From NCBI GenBank assembly GCA_003153435.1, contig PLYR01000064.1, forward strand, positions 1-53,889: a stretch of DNA of 53,889 nt, in the 5' to 3' direction. Below the pieces are notes generated by a model, which saw only the letters and a program-made list of their open reading frames with translations, was not told the origin of the DNA and did not search any database. This document shows positions 32,822 through 40,959 of the stretch, piece after piece; position 1 is the first letter of the stretch; every line of letters begins with the position of its first letter. The stretch comes from Bacteroidota bacterium. Lineage in GTDB: Bacteria > Bacteroidota > Bacteroidia > Palsa-965. The translations under genes and the position numbers were made by a program.

Positions 32822-33620
32822 ATTGATCCTTCACCTGCTTTGAATAATAGGGTAGTACATACCGGTAGGCCTCATTCCTGGGAACCAGCTGAACCTTTAA
32901 CTGGTCTGTTGTCACCGTGCATCCTTCGGTTTTCTGATCACTGCAATCGCACTGAATCTCCTTTACTTTCCTGAGTTCGTAATTTTTCTTCATCTCGTAA
33001 GCAAGGAACGTCATGACCATGCCGCCACAGCAATTGGAATAACCTAGATATTGTTTCGTTTTGGAGTCATATACAGCGTTCGGGATCAGGTCAAATCCTT
33101 TTATTTTTTGGAGACCATCATGGGTATTTATCCAGGCATTCCCTTTTAGCTCTGTTCCGGGCATAGCAACGAATTCATCAGCTATAAAAAGATCATTGAC
33201 ACCGTCATCATTAAGGTCTTTAATTGAAATCGGAGAAGAAAACGGCGGAGAGAGCCTGGAAGTGCATGAAGTGTTTCTGAACCTTCTGACCCAGGTCTTT
33301 CCTATCTGTTGCCTGATTTCCACAAAGAGGGTGGTATCATTGAGCGAATAAGCAATAAGGGCATGGCGGTCGTATTTAGAAAAAAGATTTCCAATTCTGA
33401 CTATGGAGTAGATGTAGTGTTCCTTAAATTCTTTTGTTGCTGAATTATCGCTTTCGTAGGAGAATGAATCTTTTTGGGCCTCAAACAGAAGTTCTGTTTT
33501 TATCCGGAGCTCGGCATAAATCTCCTCCATTGTAGAATCAGGGAGGAGTGATGCGGCTCGCAACAGTCCTGACGATCCGGTGAAGAGCAGGACAAGGCAG
33601 AGGGTGGAATATCTTAACAT
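32805..33620 (-). CDS. Secreted protein of unknown function with FG-GAP-like segment
   Basis: A 271-residue exported protein: MLRYSTLCLVLLFTGSSG is the signal peptide. The ATG at 33620 is chosen because GGAG precedes it and because the frame farther upstream runs antisense-free through the THX terminator and gene, which cannot be coding. The mature chain has ISIKDLNDDGVNDLFIADE, like a calcium-binding FG-GAP/VCBS blade, and later cysteine-rich spots (SNCCGGMVM and QCDCSDQKTEGC). I cannot assign a function. Confidence 0.65.
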   Translation of the reverse strand: MLRYSTLCLVLLFTGSSGLLRAASLLPDSTMEEIYAELRIKTELLFEAQKDSFSYESDNSATKEFKEHYIYSIVRIGNLFSKYDRHALIAYSLNDTTLFVEIRQQIGKTWVRRFRNTSCTSRLSPPFSSPISIKDLNDDGVNDLFIADEFVAMPGTELKGNAWINTHDGLQKIKGFDLIPNAVYDSKTKQYLGYSNCCGGMVMTFLAYEMKKNYELRKVKEIQCDCSDQKTEGCTVTTDQLKVQLVPRNEAYRYVLPYYSKQVKDQFSSPH

Positions 33621-33636
33621 CTCCAAATAAAAGTAT

Positions 33637-33661
33637 AAAAAAAGCCCCTTTCGGGGCGTTT
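33637..33661 (-). terminator. Intrinsic terminator of the THX gene
   Basis: GCCCC-TTTC-GGGGC stem-loop (33644-33657) with a seven-base A-run on the plus strand, so U7 follows the hairpin on the minus strand, directly after the THX stop. Confidence 0.85.
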
Positions 33662-33663
33662 TA

Positions 33664-33843
33664 TTAATCTTCTTTCTTTGGAGTCTTACGTCCGGCTTTT
33701 TTAGGAGCGGCTTTTGTCTTTTTCGGAGCAGCAGCAACTTTGGCTCTTTTAGCAGCAGCTTTTTTCTTCTTAGTAGGTCTTGAAACGCCATGTGACCCAA
33801 TAGTAATTTTACCTTTTTTAGTTTTTTTATCGCCTTTACCCAT
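33664..33843 (-). CDS. 30S ribosomal protein THX
   Basis: A 59-residue, very basic protein that starts MGKGDKKTKKGKITIGSHG and continues through SRPTKKKKAA into a lysine/alanine-rich tail ending KKED. This is the bTHX type of small 30S protein that binds in the head of the small subunit in Thermus and is widespread in Bacteroidota. The start ATG at 33843 is 29 nt after a TACATTTG promoter element and the gene ends at its own terminator, so it is monocistronic. It is easily missed because it is short and overlaps longer spurious frames. Confidence 0.92.
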   Translation of the reverse strand: MGKGDKKTKKGKITIGSHGVSRPTKKKKAAAKRAKVAAAPKKTKAAPKKAGRKTPKKED

Positions 33844-33872
33844 AAGAGTTGTTGATTTTATTGGTTAATGCA

Positions 33873-33880
33873 CAAATGTA
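33873..33880 (-). promoter_or_regulatory. TACATTTG -7 element for THX
   Basis: Exact minus-strand TAnnTTTG match, 29 nt before the ATG at 33843; the octamer is identical to those before tRNA-Ser, tRNA-Pro and rhomboid. Confidence 0.6.
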
Positions 33881-33886
33881 AGAAAA

Positions 33887-34582
33887 TTATTGCACCTGCT
33901 TCCAAAACTCTTCTTCGATCAGTTCTGGTTTAGTCAGGATATTCCTTGCCCATTCCAATTTGAGGTCGAATTGTTCCTCTGCACTCAGAGCCCAGGGCAA
34001 GGAGGAAGAACGTAGTTTATTACTTAATGTATGCAGGCACATAGCTGCTGTAACCGAGATATTGAAACTCTCTGTGAAGCCATACATAGGCACTCTTACA
34101 AACTCATCAGCCATTTCAAAAACATCTGCGGAGATCCCATCAATTTCGGTTCCCATCACCAGTGCAAGTTTTCCTTTTTCAAGATCCAGTTCAGTGATCG
34201 TACAGTCGTTTTTATGTGGAGTGGTAGCAACAATCCGGTAGCCCTGGCTTTTGAGGGTCCGTATAGCATCCGGGGTATTATTCTCCTTGCCATTATATTT
34301 ATGCAGGTTCATCCATTTTGTGGATCCCATGACCACATCTGGGTTGACAGTATATTTATTCCGGTTTTCAATGATATGTACATCCTGAATGCCGAAGCAT
34401 TCGCAGGTACGCAGAACGGCACTGGCATTATGAGGCTGGTATATATCCTCCAGAACAAGGGTCAGGTAACGGGTCCTCCATTTTACAATTTCCTCTATTT
34501 TCCGGCGTTTGTTCTCCGTGATGAACTGCGTCAGATATTCATAGAGCCGAAGCTGGAGTTCAGGGGTTAGTTTATTTTCCAT
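33887..34582 (-). CDS. trmH: TrmH/SpoU-family RNA 2'-O-methyltransferase
   Basis: SPOUT methyltransferase, probably tRNA Gm18 (TrmH). The 231-residue chain has the SpoU motifs: motif 1 LVLEDIYQPHNASAVLRT with the catalytic arginine, motif 2 LALVMGTEIDGIS and motif 3 VPMYGFTESFNISVTAAM. The C-terminal extension (EEQFDLKLEWAR) is as in TrmH. The ATG at 34582 is chosen over a TTG at 34606; it overlaps the upstream ureohydrolase gene by 11 nt, so the genes are coupled. A mitochondrial-type or rRNA target is possible. Confidence 0.88.
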   Translation of the reverse strand: MENKLTPELQLRLYEYLTQFITENKRRKIEEIVKWRTRYLTLVLEDIYQPHNASAVLRTCECFGIQDVHIIENRNKYTVNPDVVMGSTKWMNLHKYNGKENNTPDAIRTLKSQGYRIVATTPHKNDCTITELDLEKGKLALVMGTEIDGISADVFEMADEFVRVPMYGFTESFNISVTAAMCLHTLSNKLRSSSLPWALSAEEQFDLKLEWARNILTKPELIEEEFWKQVQ

Positions 34583-35624
34583 TCGAACGGGCAACCATGT
34601 TAGCAATCCTGTATAGCATCCGGGCTCCTACGTTCGCATCCCAGTCGTCTTTTCCAGGTGCCACTTCATTGATGTCGAAAGCAATGATGGTACGTCCGCT
34701 TTCTACGATCTGCTGGATCAGGAACAGCACTTGTTCTGACTCAAACCCTCCTGCCACCGGTGTTCCTGTGTTTGGGCAAAGCTTAGGATCTAATCCATCG
34801 ATGTCGAAACTCAAGTATATTTTTTCAGGAAGGCTCACCACAATTTCCCTGCAGATATCAGCCCAGGTTGAACCGTTATATTGTTTGTGCTTGATGTCTC
34901 TGTCATAGAAACATTTAATCCTTCCCTTTGATTTTACGACGAGTTCGTTTTCAGCCTCACAATAATCGCGGATTCCAACCTGAACAAGCTTTTTAACCTG
35001 AGGTATTTTCAGAGCATTAAACATGATGGATGCATGGGAATATTCAAAACCTTCAAAAGCATCCCTTAGGTCGGCATGAGCATCTATCTGGAGTATGCCG
35101 AATGACTTATGTTTAACTGCCAGGGCCTGCATCAGACCCAATGGGGTACTGTGGTCACCTCCGAGCAGCCCTACAATTTTGTTGCGCTGCATGAAATGAA
35201 GTGCCCGCGTTTTCACCCAAAGATTCATGAAGGTGCATGCCGAGTTTACGCGGGTCTGTGTCTTCTTCATTCCACTGTGGGTCGCAGGGTCTTTTCCTGC
35301 CTCCAACAACCCTATATATTTCCTGGCTTTTTTCCGAATCAGATTACTTTTCTCCTGGAGGTCGGTGGGTATTTCATCCATGGCAATTCCTATTTTCCAT
35401 GCATCAGCTATCTCCGGATCATAGAGATCCACCTGGAAGGATGCATCAAACACAGCTTCCGGTCCTTTTGCAGTTCCGTCTGCATACGAAACCGTTACTT
35501 CCCAGGGTACGGGAATGATAATAACTTCCGCCTCTGCCGTGGTGAAAGGAAGGCCAAAAATTCCAGCATTTTTATCACCGAGACTATTGGGATTAAATTT
35601 CTTTATTTTTTCTGCTTTTGTCAT
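34572..35624 (-). CDS. Agmatinase-family ureohydrolase (formimidoylglutamase-like)
   Basis: Binuclear manganese hydrolase of the arginase superfamily, 350 residues. Metal ligands are visible in LLGGDHSTPLG (H158), IDAHADLRD (D181, H183, D185) and SFDIDGLDP, with EVAPG near the C-terminus. The chain is longer than agmatinase (about 300) through an N-terminal part (VPWEVTVSYADGTAKGP) and a mid insertion. Formimidoylglutamate, agmatine and arginine are all possible substrates; no histidine-degradation genes are nearby, so hutG cannot be asserted. It lies upstream of trmH in one transcript. Confidence 0.82.
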   Translation of the reverse strand: MTKAEKIKKFNPNSLGDKNAGIFGLPFTTAEAEVIIIPVPWEVTVSYADGTAKGPEAVFDASFQVDLYDPEIADAWKIGIAMDEIPTDLQEKSNLIRKKARKYIGLLEAGKDPATHSGMKKTQTRVNSACTFMNLWVKTRALHFMQRNKIVGLLGGDHSTPLGLMQALAVKHKSFGILQIDAHADLRDAFEGFEYSHASIMFNALKIPQVKKLVQVGIRDYCEAENELVVKSKGRIKCFYDRDIKHKQYNGSTWADICREIVVSLPEKIYLSFDIDGLDPKLCPNTGTPVAGGFESEQVLFLIQQIVESGRTIIAFDINEVAPGKDDWDANVGARMLYRIANMVARSNGK

Positions 35625-35666
35625 AATCAAGGATTGTCAGGCGAATTTAAGAAAAAGGATTACCCA

Positions 35667-36638
35667 TTAAATGATTTCCATAACCCATTTTCCAGAAAGA
35701 GGAAACCCTCTCAGGAATTCAGGGGTCCCCATTTTACGCTTGCCCGCAAGTTGAATATCATGCAAAACAATCAAACCGTCGGGTGCTGAAACTTTCAAGA
35801 AGGTGGTTCCATCCGTTAGAATGGTTCCCGGATCATCACCGGTTATCTTTTGCTCGAGTGAGGATTTAAATATTTTCAGTCCAAACCGTTTTCCTTCCGG
35901 AGATATAATTTCAGAAAAGGCAGTAGGGTAGGGGCTCAGTCCGCGTATAAAATTATGAATAGATAATGCTGGGCTGTTCCAATGAATGCGGCAGTCTTCC
36001 CTGAAGATCTTTGGAGCTTCATTCAGGTGCTCACCGGGTTTGAGGAGACTTTGCTGATCAATCTGGGGATAGGCACCGTTCTTCACAGCGTTAACCGTTT
36101 CGAGCATTAAATCGGCACCGATGATCATTAACCGGTCGTGAATTTCACCGGCTGATTCATCCGGGCCGATCGGCGTATGTTTCTGAAAAATGATTTTACC
36201 AGTATCAATCTTGTGCTGTAAAAAAAATGTACTGACTCCGGTTTCTTTTTCACCATTCATAACCGCACGGTTGATTGGCGCCGCGCCTCGATATTGGGGG
36301 AGAAGAGATCCGTGCAGATTTATGGTTCCAAGCCGGGGCATGTTCCATACCAGCTCCGGAAGCATGCGAAAAGCAACCACAATCTGCAGGTCAGCATTTA
36401 ATGCTTTTAGCTGAGCTAAGAAGGATTCATCTTTCAGGTTTTCAGGCTGTAACACTGGCAGTCTTTTTTCAACAGCATACTTTTTAACATCGGAGACCGA
36501 AAGCTCCAGTCCCCTTCCGGCAGGCCTGTCAGGCGCAGTGATTACTCCGACAATCTCATACCTGTTCCTAACCAGGATGTCGAGGGAGGGGACTGCGAAT
36601 TCGGGGGTTCCCATGAAAATGATTCGGAGGTTATTCAT
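35667..36638 (-). CDS. fmt: Methionyl-tRNA formyltransferase
   Basis: Adds a formyl group from 10-formyl-THF to initiator Met-tRNA. The 323-residue chain has IIFMGTPEFAVPSLD at the N-terminus, the DRPAGRG loop, the catalytic asparagine/histidine segment TINLHGSLLPQYRGAAPI and a C-terminal OB-like domain from RIHWNSPALSI. Length is standard. The gene begins 6 nt after the end of the RlmI-like gene, so they share a message. Def, which removes the formyl group, is at 40319 but in a different operon. Confidence 0.95.
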   Translation of the reverse strand: MNNLRIIFMGTPEFAVPSLDILVRNRYEIVGVITAPDRPAGRGLELSVSDVKKYAVEKRLPVLQPENLKDESFLAQLKALNADLQIVVAFRMLPELVWNMPRLGTINLHGSLLPQYRGAAPINRAVMNGEKETGVSTFFLQHKIDTGKIIFQKHTPIGPDESAGEIHDRLMIIGADLMLETVNAVKNGAYPQIDQQSLLKPGEHLNEAPKIFREDCRIHWNSPALSIHNFIRGLSPYPTAFSEIISPEGKRFGLKIFKSSLEQKITGDDPGTILTDGTTFLKVSAPDGLIVLHDIQLAGKRKMGTPEFLRGFPLSGKWVMEII

Positions 36639-36644
36639 GTAGAT

Positions 36645-37856
36645 CTATTCAATATATAAAACAAGTCCTTTAAGGTATTCTCCTTCCGGATGAAAGATAC
36701 TGACCGGATGATCTGCCGGTTGAGACAGGTGATGAAGAATCCTTACGCTTCTGCCTGATTCAATGGCAGCGGCCATCACGGCACCCTGAAAAAGTGATTT
36801 GTCGATTACCTGTGAACAAGAAAAAGTAAAGAGTATTCCCCCGGGCTTAATCTGTTTAAAAGCTTCGAGGTTTAACCGTTTATAACCCTGCACCGCATTG
36901 TGTTTTGCATTTTGATGCTTTGCAAATGCTGGAGGGTCAAGAATGATCAGATCATAATATTTACTCCGGCCTTCCAGGAAGTCGAAGGTGTCTTGTGCAA
37001 AGGAGGTGTGGAGCAGTGTGCCGTCGCTTACTCCTGTGCCATTGAAATTATTCAGTATTACATTCTTATCGCAAAGCTCCACTGCTTTTTTGGAGCTGTC
37101 AACCGAATGTACTTCTCTGGCTCCTGCAGCAAGTGCATAAATACTGAAACCTCCGGAGTAGCAAAAGGTGTTTAGTACGGTACGGTCTCTGCTGTATTTT
37201 TTAACCAGCTCCCGGCTCTCCCTTTGATCAATAAAAAAACCAGTTTTTTGTCCTGTTTCCCAATCGACCAGAAAGCGATGCCCGTTTTCCAGAACCTCAT
37301 TGCTTTCTGTCTGACCCCATAGACAGCAATTCACGGCTTTGACTGCCGACATCTTAGGCATCGTATCTTCACTCTTATCATAAACGGCTTTAAGTTCTTC
37401 GCCGTAAACCTCTTTCAATGCATTTACGAGTTCTTCTTTTAAAAGGTGCATCCCAACGGTGTGTGTCTGGATGACTGCGGTACCGTTAAAAAAGTCGATG
37501 ATCAGTCCCGGCAGACCATCACCTTCCGCATAAACCAGGCGATACGTATTGGTCAGGGGATTTCCGGCGAGGCCCAGTTTTTTACGAAGGTTGTATGCTC
37601 TTACTAATTTATTCTTCCAGAATTTGGAATCAACCTCCGCTTTCTTAAACGAAAATAAACGGACAGCAATGGAACCGATGGTATAGTGTCCCATACCCAG
37701 GCATAGGCCCTTGATATCCTGCACTTCTACGATCTCTCCTTCGGCCGGCTCCCGGCTTTTGGATTTGATAGCACCTGAAAAAATCCAGGGATGGAAACGA
37801 AGTGGACTTTGTTCTTTCCCGGAATTCAGGATAATGACAGGGTAAGCAGCGTTCAT
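36645..37856 (-). CDS. Class I SAM rRNA methyltransferase with PUA domain (RlmI-like)
   Basis: Cytoplasmic RNA cytosine-5 methyltransferase like RlmI (23S m5C1962). A PUA domain is at the N-terminus (HPWIFSGAI), then YRLVYAEGDGLPGLIIDFF, the SAM-binding region VLNTFCYSGGFSIYALAAGA, and LIILDPPAFAKHQN with the catalytic loop. A cysteine in FTFSCSQVI is the likely nucleophile. The 403-residue length agrees with RlmI (396). A TACTTTTG element lies 17 nt upstream and fmt follows after 6 nt. The exact target nucleotide is by homology. Confidence 0.9.
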   Translation of the reverse strand: MNAAYPVIILNSGKEQSPLRFHPWIFSGAIKSKSREPAEGEIVEVQDIKGLCLGMGHYTIGSIAVRLFSFKKAEVDSKFWKNKLVRAYNLRKKLGLAGNPLTNTYRLVYAEGDGLPGLIIDFFNGTAVIQTHTVGMHLLKEELVNALKEVYGEELKAVYDKSEDTMPKMSAVKAVNCCLWGQTESNEVLENGHRFLVDWETGQKTGFFIDQRESRELVKKYSRDRTVLNTFCYSGGFSIYALAAGAREVHSVDSSKKAVELCDKNVILNNFNGTGVSDGTLLHTSFAQDTFDFLEGRSKYYDLIILDPPAFAKHQNAKHNAVQGYKRLNLEAFKQIKPGGILFTFSCSQVIDKSLFQGAVMAAAIESGRSVRILHHLSQPADHPVSIFHPEGEYLKGLVLYIE

Positions 37857-37873
37857 AAAGGAATTTATTCGAA

Positions 37874-37881
37874 CAAAAGTA
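37874..37881 (-). promoter_or_regulatory. TACTTTTG -7 element for the RlmI-like gene and fmt
   Basis: Minus-strand match to TAnnTTTG, 17 nt upstream of the ATG at 37856. Confidence 0.5.
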
Positions 37882-37895
37882 CGATTTTGAGGGAG

Positions 37896-38900
37896 TTAGG
37901 AGACAACCGGAAGATCTTCCTTCAGGATACCCAGGGCGCACTTAAAATGCTGTTTAGGGCAAGCCTTAAAACCGTGTAATCCGCAAGGACGGCATTCCAG
38001 TTTTTCACGGGTCTGAACGATGAAGTGATGGTCGCTTAAAGGACCAAACCCAAAAGCAGGAACAGTAGAGGCAAAGATTGCGGTTGTATTTGCATTCATC
38101 GCGGAAGCGAGATGCATGGGGGCACTGTCGTTGGTGTAATTCATGGCTGCGGCTGAAAGGAGGGCAGCTGATTCCAGCAGGCTTATTTTTCCGGCAAGGA
38201 TTACGATGTCTGCACCCGGGCAGGCGGATTTTATGGCCTCACAAAGGGAATAATCACCTGCGGCCCCCAGGAGATAAATACGGATGGACTTTGGGTGACA
38301 AGTATTGATCCATTCAATCCATTTTTCTTTTGGAAACTGCTTGGTAAACCAGACGGAAGCAGGAGATATGGTGATATACCGGAAAGCTTTTCCACTTTCT
38401 CCGCCTGATTTGTATTTCTCTACGGCAGCATAATCAGCTTTAGATGGGTAAAGCTTTGGCTTGGCCGCATGATCATCACAGATTTCCCGGATAAGCTGAT
38501 TGTTGCGTTCTATTTCATGTTTGCCGTTACCTATTTCATGAGGAACTTGCTTCGAAAACATAAATGAAAGCGGGTTGCTATCAAACCCTATAGTTTGTTT
38601 GGCTCCGGAAAAAGCAGTCAGGATTCCGGAACTCAGATGGCGGTGAATATTGATGACATAATCATACTGGGCTATCCTCAACTTTCGGATCATACGGAAC
38701 AGGTTTCCTGTTTTGTTGCTGGTCTTATCCCAGACGAGTAGCTCGTGTAGAAAAGGGTGATTGCCGAGAAGTTCTTCATTCCCTTTCCGGATCAGCATAT
38801 CTATCTTGGCGGCCGGGTATGTATGATGGAGTTTTTCCAGCACACCCGTGGCGAGGATTACATCACCGATAAAAGCGGGTTGAATGACAAGTATCTTCAC
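37896..38900 (-). CDS. Glycosyltransferase family 9, heptosyltransferase-like
   Basis: Predicted LPS core heptosyltransferase of the WaaC/WaaF type that transfers heptose from its ADP-linked form at the inner membrane. The N-terminal VIQPAFIGDVILATGVLEKL, the INIHRHLSSGILT stretch and the nucleotide-sugar region YTNDSAPMHLASAM match family 9, and the C-terminus carries four cysteines (CRPCGLHGFKACPKQHFKC), as in WaaF-like proteins. The only in-frame start at this position is a GTG at 38900. It follows dapD by 32 nt. Together with the heptose kinase and GmhB it indicates a heptose-containing LPS. Confidence 0.88.
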   Translation of the reverse strand: MKILVIQPAFIGDVILATGVLEKLHHTYPAAKIDMLIRKGNEELLGNHPFLHELLVWDKTSNKTGNLFRMIRKLRIAQYDYVINIHRHLSSGILTAFSGAKQTIGFDSNPLSFMFSKQVPHEIGNGKHEIERNNQLIREICDDHAAKPKLYPSKADYAAVEKYKSGGESGKAFRYITISPASVWFTKQFPKEKWIEWINTCHPKSIRIYLLGAAGDYSLCEAIKSACPGADIVILAGKISLLESAALLSAAAMNYTNDSAPMHLASAMNANTTAIFASTVPAFGFGPLSDHHFIVQTREKLECRPCGLHGFKACPKQHFKCALGILKEDLPVVS

Positions 38901-38932
38901 ATGAAACGATTTATCTCTGGTTCCAGCACTGA

Positions 38933-39754
38933 TTAAACGGCCACATCGTGTTCCCTCAAGGCTTCATTCAGGGAGGTTTTAAGGTCAGTGCTTGCTTTAC
39001 GTTGTCCTATGATAATGGCGCAAGGCACCTGGTAATCACCTGCAGGAAATTTCTTGGTATAGGAACCGGGAATCACCACAGAACGCGGGGGAACGATTCC
39101 CTTATACTCCTTGGGTTCTTTACCGGTCACATCAATTATTTTTGTGGATTTCGTGAGCACTACGTTCGCTCCAAGCACCGCTTCTTTCTGCACATGAACC
39201 CCTTCTACAACAATGCAACGGGATCCGATGAAGCAGCCGTCCTCAATAATTACCGGAGCAGCTTGCACCGGCTCGAGTACACCACCTATTCCAACTCCTC
39301 CGCTCAGATGAACATCTTTCCCTATCTGGGCACAGGAGCCCACAGTAGCCCAGGTATCGACCATGGTTCCGCTATCCACATAAGCACCTATATTTACATA
39401 GCTAGGCATCAGAATAACCCCTCTGGCCAGAAAGGCCCCATATCTGGCAATAGCAGCAGGAACCACTCTTACTCCCAGAGCTTCATAATTATGCTTGAGG
39501 GCCATTTTATCATAGAATTCAAGCGGACCTGCTTCCAGAGTTTCCATTTTCTGAATAGGGAAATAGAGTATGACTGCTTTTTTTACCCATTCATTGACCG
39601 TCCATGACGATCCATCTGCTGAGGGTTGAGCCACTCTTAACTTCCCCTGATCCAGGGAATGAATCACTTCCCGTATGATCTCCTGTGTTTCTCCCTCTTT
39701 GAGAAGAGCTCTGTTTTCCCAGGCTGCTTCAATACTTTTTTGCAGATTTAGCAT
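38933..39754 (-). CDS. dapD: 2,3,4,5-tetrahydropyridine-2,6-dicarboxylate N-succinyltransferase
   Basis: Acyltransferase of the succinylase branch of the diaminopimelate and lysine pathway. The 273-residue chain has the helical N-terminus and left-handed hexapeptide coils: GVILMPSYVNIGAYVDSGTM, VDTWATVGSCAQIG and VHLSGGVGIGGVLEP-like turns. Length is normal (E. coli 274). A TAGTTTTG promoter element lies 43 nt upstream, divergent from that of ruvX, and the heptosyltransferase gene follows. Confidence 0.95.
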   Translation of the reverse strand: MLNLQKSIEAAWENRALLKEGETQEIIREVIHSLDQGKLRVAQPSADGSSWTVNEWVKKAVILYFPIQKMETLEAGPLEFYDKMALKHNYEALGVRVVPAAIARYGAFLARGVILMPSYVNIGAYVDSGTMVDTWATVGSCAQIGKDVHLSGGVGIGGVLEPVQAAPVIIEDGCFIGSRCIVVEGVHVQKEAVLGANVVLTKSTKIIDVTGKEPKEYKGIVPPRSVVIPGSYTKKFPAGDYQVPCAIIIGQRKASTDLKTSLNEALREHDVAV

Positions 39755-39796
39755 ATCATTCAGGAATAATCAAGTTTTAGCCGTTGTACGTAGAAG

Positions 39797-39804
39797 CAAA
39801 ACTA
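39797..39804 (-). promoter_or_regulatory. TAGTTTTG -7 element for dapD
   Basis: Minus-strand match to TAnnTTTG, 42 nt upstream of the ATG at 39754. Confidence 0.5.
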
Positions 39805-39831
39805 AGAAAATATCTATCTCCGGGAAATCAT

Positions 39832-39839
39832 TAAATTTG
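39832..39839 (+). promoter_or_regulatory. TAAATTTG -7 element for ruvX
   Basis: Matches TAnnTTTG, 15 nt upstream of the ATG at 39855. It forms a divergent pair with the dapD element 27 nt away. Confidence 0.5.
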
Positions 39840-39854
39840 TCGAGATTTCAGCAC

Positions 39855-40274
39855 ATGGGCCGTATTATGGCAATCGATTATGGGACTAAAAGGGTGGGTA
39901 TTGCGGTCACAGATCCCCTGCAAATCATAGCCAGTGGTTTATGTACGGTACATTCCAGTGAAGTGATCCAATTTCTGAAAGATTATTTTAACCGTGAAAA
40001 GGTTGATTGCCTCGTTCTGGGAGAGCCCAAACGGATGGACAATACCCCCAGCCAGGTATCTGTTCATGTAGAGGCTTTTTTACGGTTGCTCCGTAAAACT
40101 TTTCCTGAACTGAAGCTGGAACGGATAGATGAGCGCTTCACTTCCAAACTTGCTTTTCAGACTATGATAGACAGTGGACTGAAAAAGAAAGCCAGGCAGA
40201 ATAAGGAACTCGTAGATGAAATCAGCGCTACTATAATCCTTCAGTCCTATATGGAGAAGTTGAACGGTCTTTAA
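39855..40274 (+). CDS. ruvX: RuvX/YqgF-family Holliday-junction resolvase-like protein
   Basis: RNase H-fold nuclease implicated in 16S rRNA 5'-end processing and junction resolution. The 139-residue chain has IMAIDYGTKRVGIAVTD with the first catalytic aspartate, LVLGEPKRMDN, the second acidic residue in RIDERFTS, and VDEISATIIL with the last. The long open frame upstream is not coding; the promoter element and domain limits place the start at 39855. def follows after 44 nt on the same strand. Confidence 0.93.
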   Translation: MGRIMAIDYGTKRVGIAVTDPLQIIASGLCTVHSSEVIQFLKDYFNREKVDCLVLGEPKRMDNTPSQVSVHVEAFLRLLRKTFPELKLERIDERFTSKLAFQTMIDSGLKKKARQNKELVDEISATIILQSYMEKLNGL

Positions 40275-40318
40275 ACGACCTCTTTAAAGAATTAAGATTT
40301 TACAAGAAAACTAAGAAA

Positions 40319-40912
40319 ATGATTTTACCAATTGTCGCATACGGCGATCCTGTTCTGAAAAAAGCAGGGGCAGAAATAAAAAAAGGGCATACCGGGTTAC
40401 AATCCCTCATTGATGATATGTTTGAAACGATGTATCATGCAAAAGGAGTAGGTCTTGCGGCTCCTCAGGTCGGGCAGTCGGTTAGATTATTCATCGTAGA
40501 TGCATTCCCGTTTGCGGAAGACGAGAATGATGAAGAAAGTGAGATGTCTATTGAGGAGATCCGTTTTCTGAAAACGTTTAAGAGGGTTTTTATTAATCCA
40601 AAGATCAAGGAAGAGTGGGGAGAAGAATGGAAGTTCAATGAAGGTTGTTTAAGTATTCCGAAAATAAGAGAAGATATCTTCCGTCTTCCGGAAATTGAGG
40701 TTGAATACCAGGATGCCGATTTTAAACACCATACAGAAACCTTTTCGGGTATGGCTGCAAGAATTATTCAGCATGAGTATGATCATATTGAAGGAAAATT
40801 ATTTACAGATCGAATTTCTCAACTCAGGAAAAGAATGATCAAGGGAAAACTCCTGGATATCTCCAAAGGAAAAGTGAAGACAGATTACAAGATGAGATTC
40901 CCTTCCAAATAA
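40319..40912 (+). CDS. def: Peptide deformylase
   Basis: Metal-dependent deformylase that removes N-formyl from nascent chains. The three motifs are GVGLAAPQ (43-50), EGCLS (108-112, ligand C110) and QHEYDHIEG (ligands H152 and H156, catalytic E153). The 197 residues make it longer than the E. coli enzyme (169), owing to an acidic insertion at about 64-90 (AEDENDEESEMSIEE in composition) between strands near the active site. Type I features dominate. It is probably co-transcribed with ruvX. Confidence 0.95.
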   Translation: MILPIVAYGDPVLKKAGAEIKKGHTGLQSLIDDMFETMYHAKGVGLAAPQVGQSVRLFIVDAFPFAEDENDEESEMSIEEIRFLKTFKRVFINPKIKEEWGEEWKFNEGCLSIPKIREDIFRLPEIEVEYQDADFKHHTETFSGMAARIIQHEYDHIEGKLFTDRISQLRKRMIKGKLLDISKGKVKTDYKMRFPSK

Positions 40913-40959
40913 AAGAGTATTATTAGAAGCATCCCCTCAAATTAAATTGAAATCATCCT

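Noticed and set aside
33621-33800. N-terminal extension of the secreted protein gene at 33620
   Set aside because: It runs through a terminator and the THX gene; the real start with signal peptide is at 33620.
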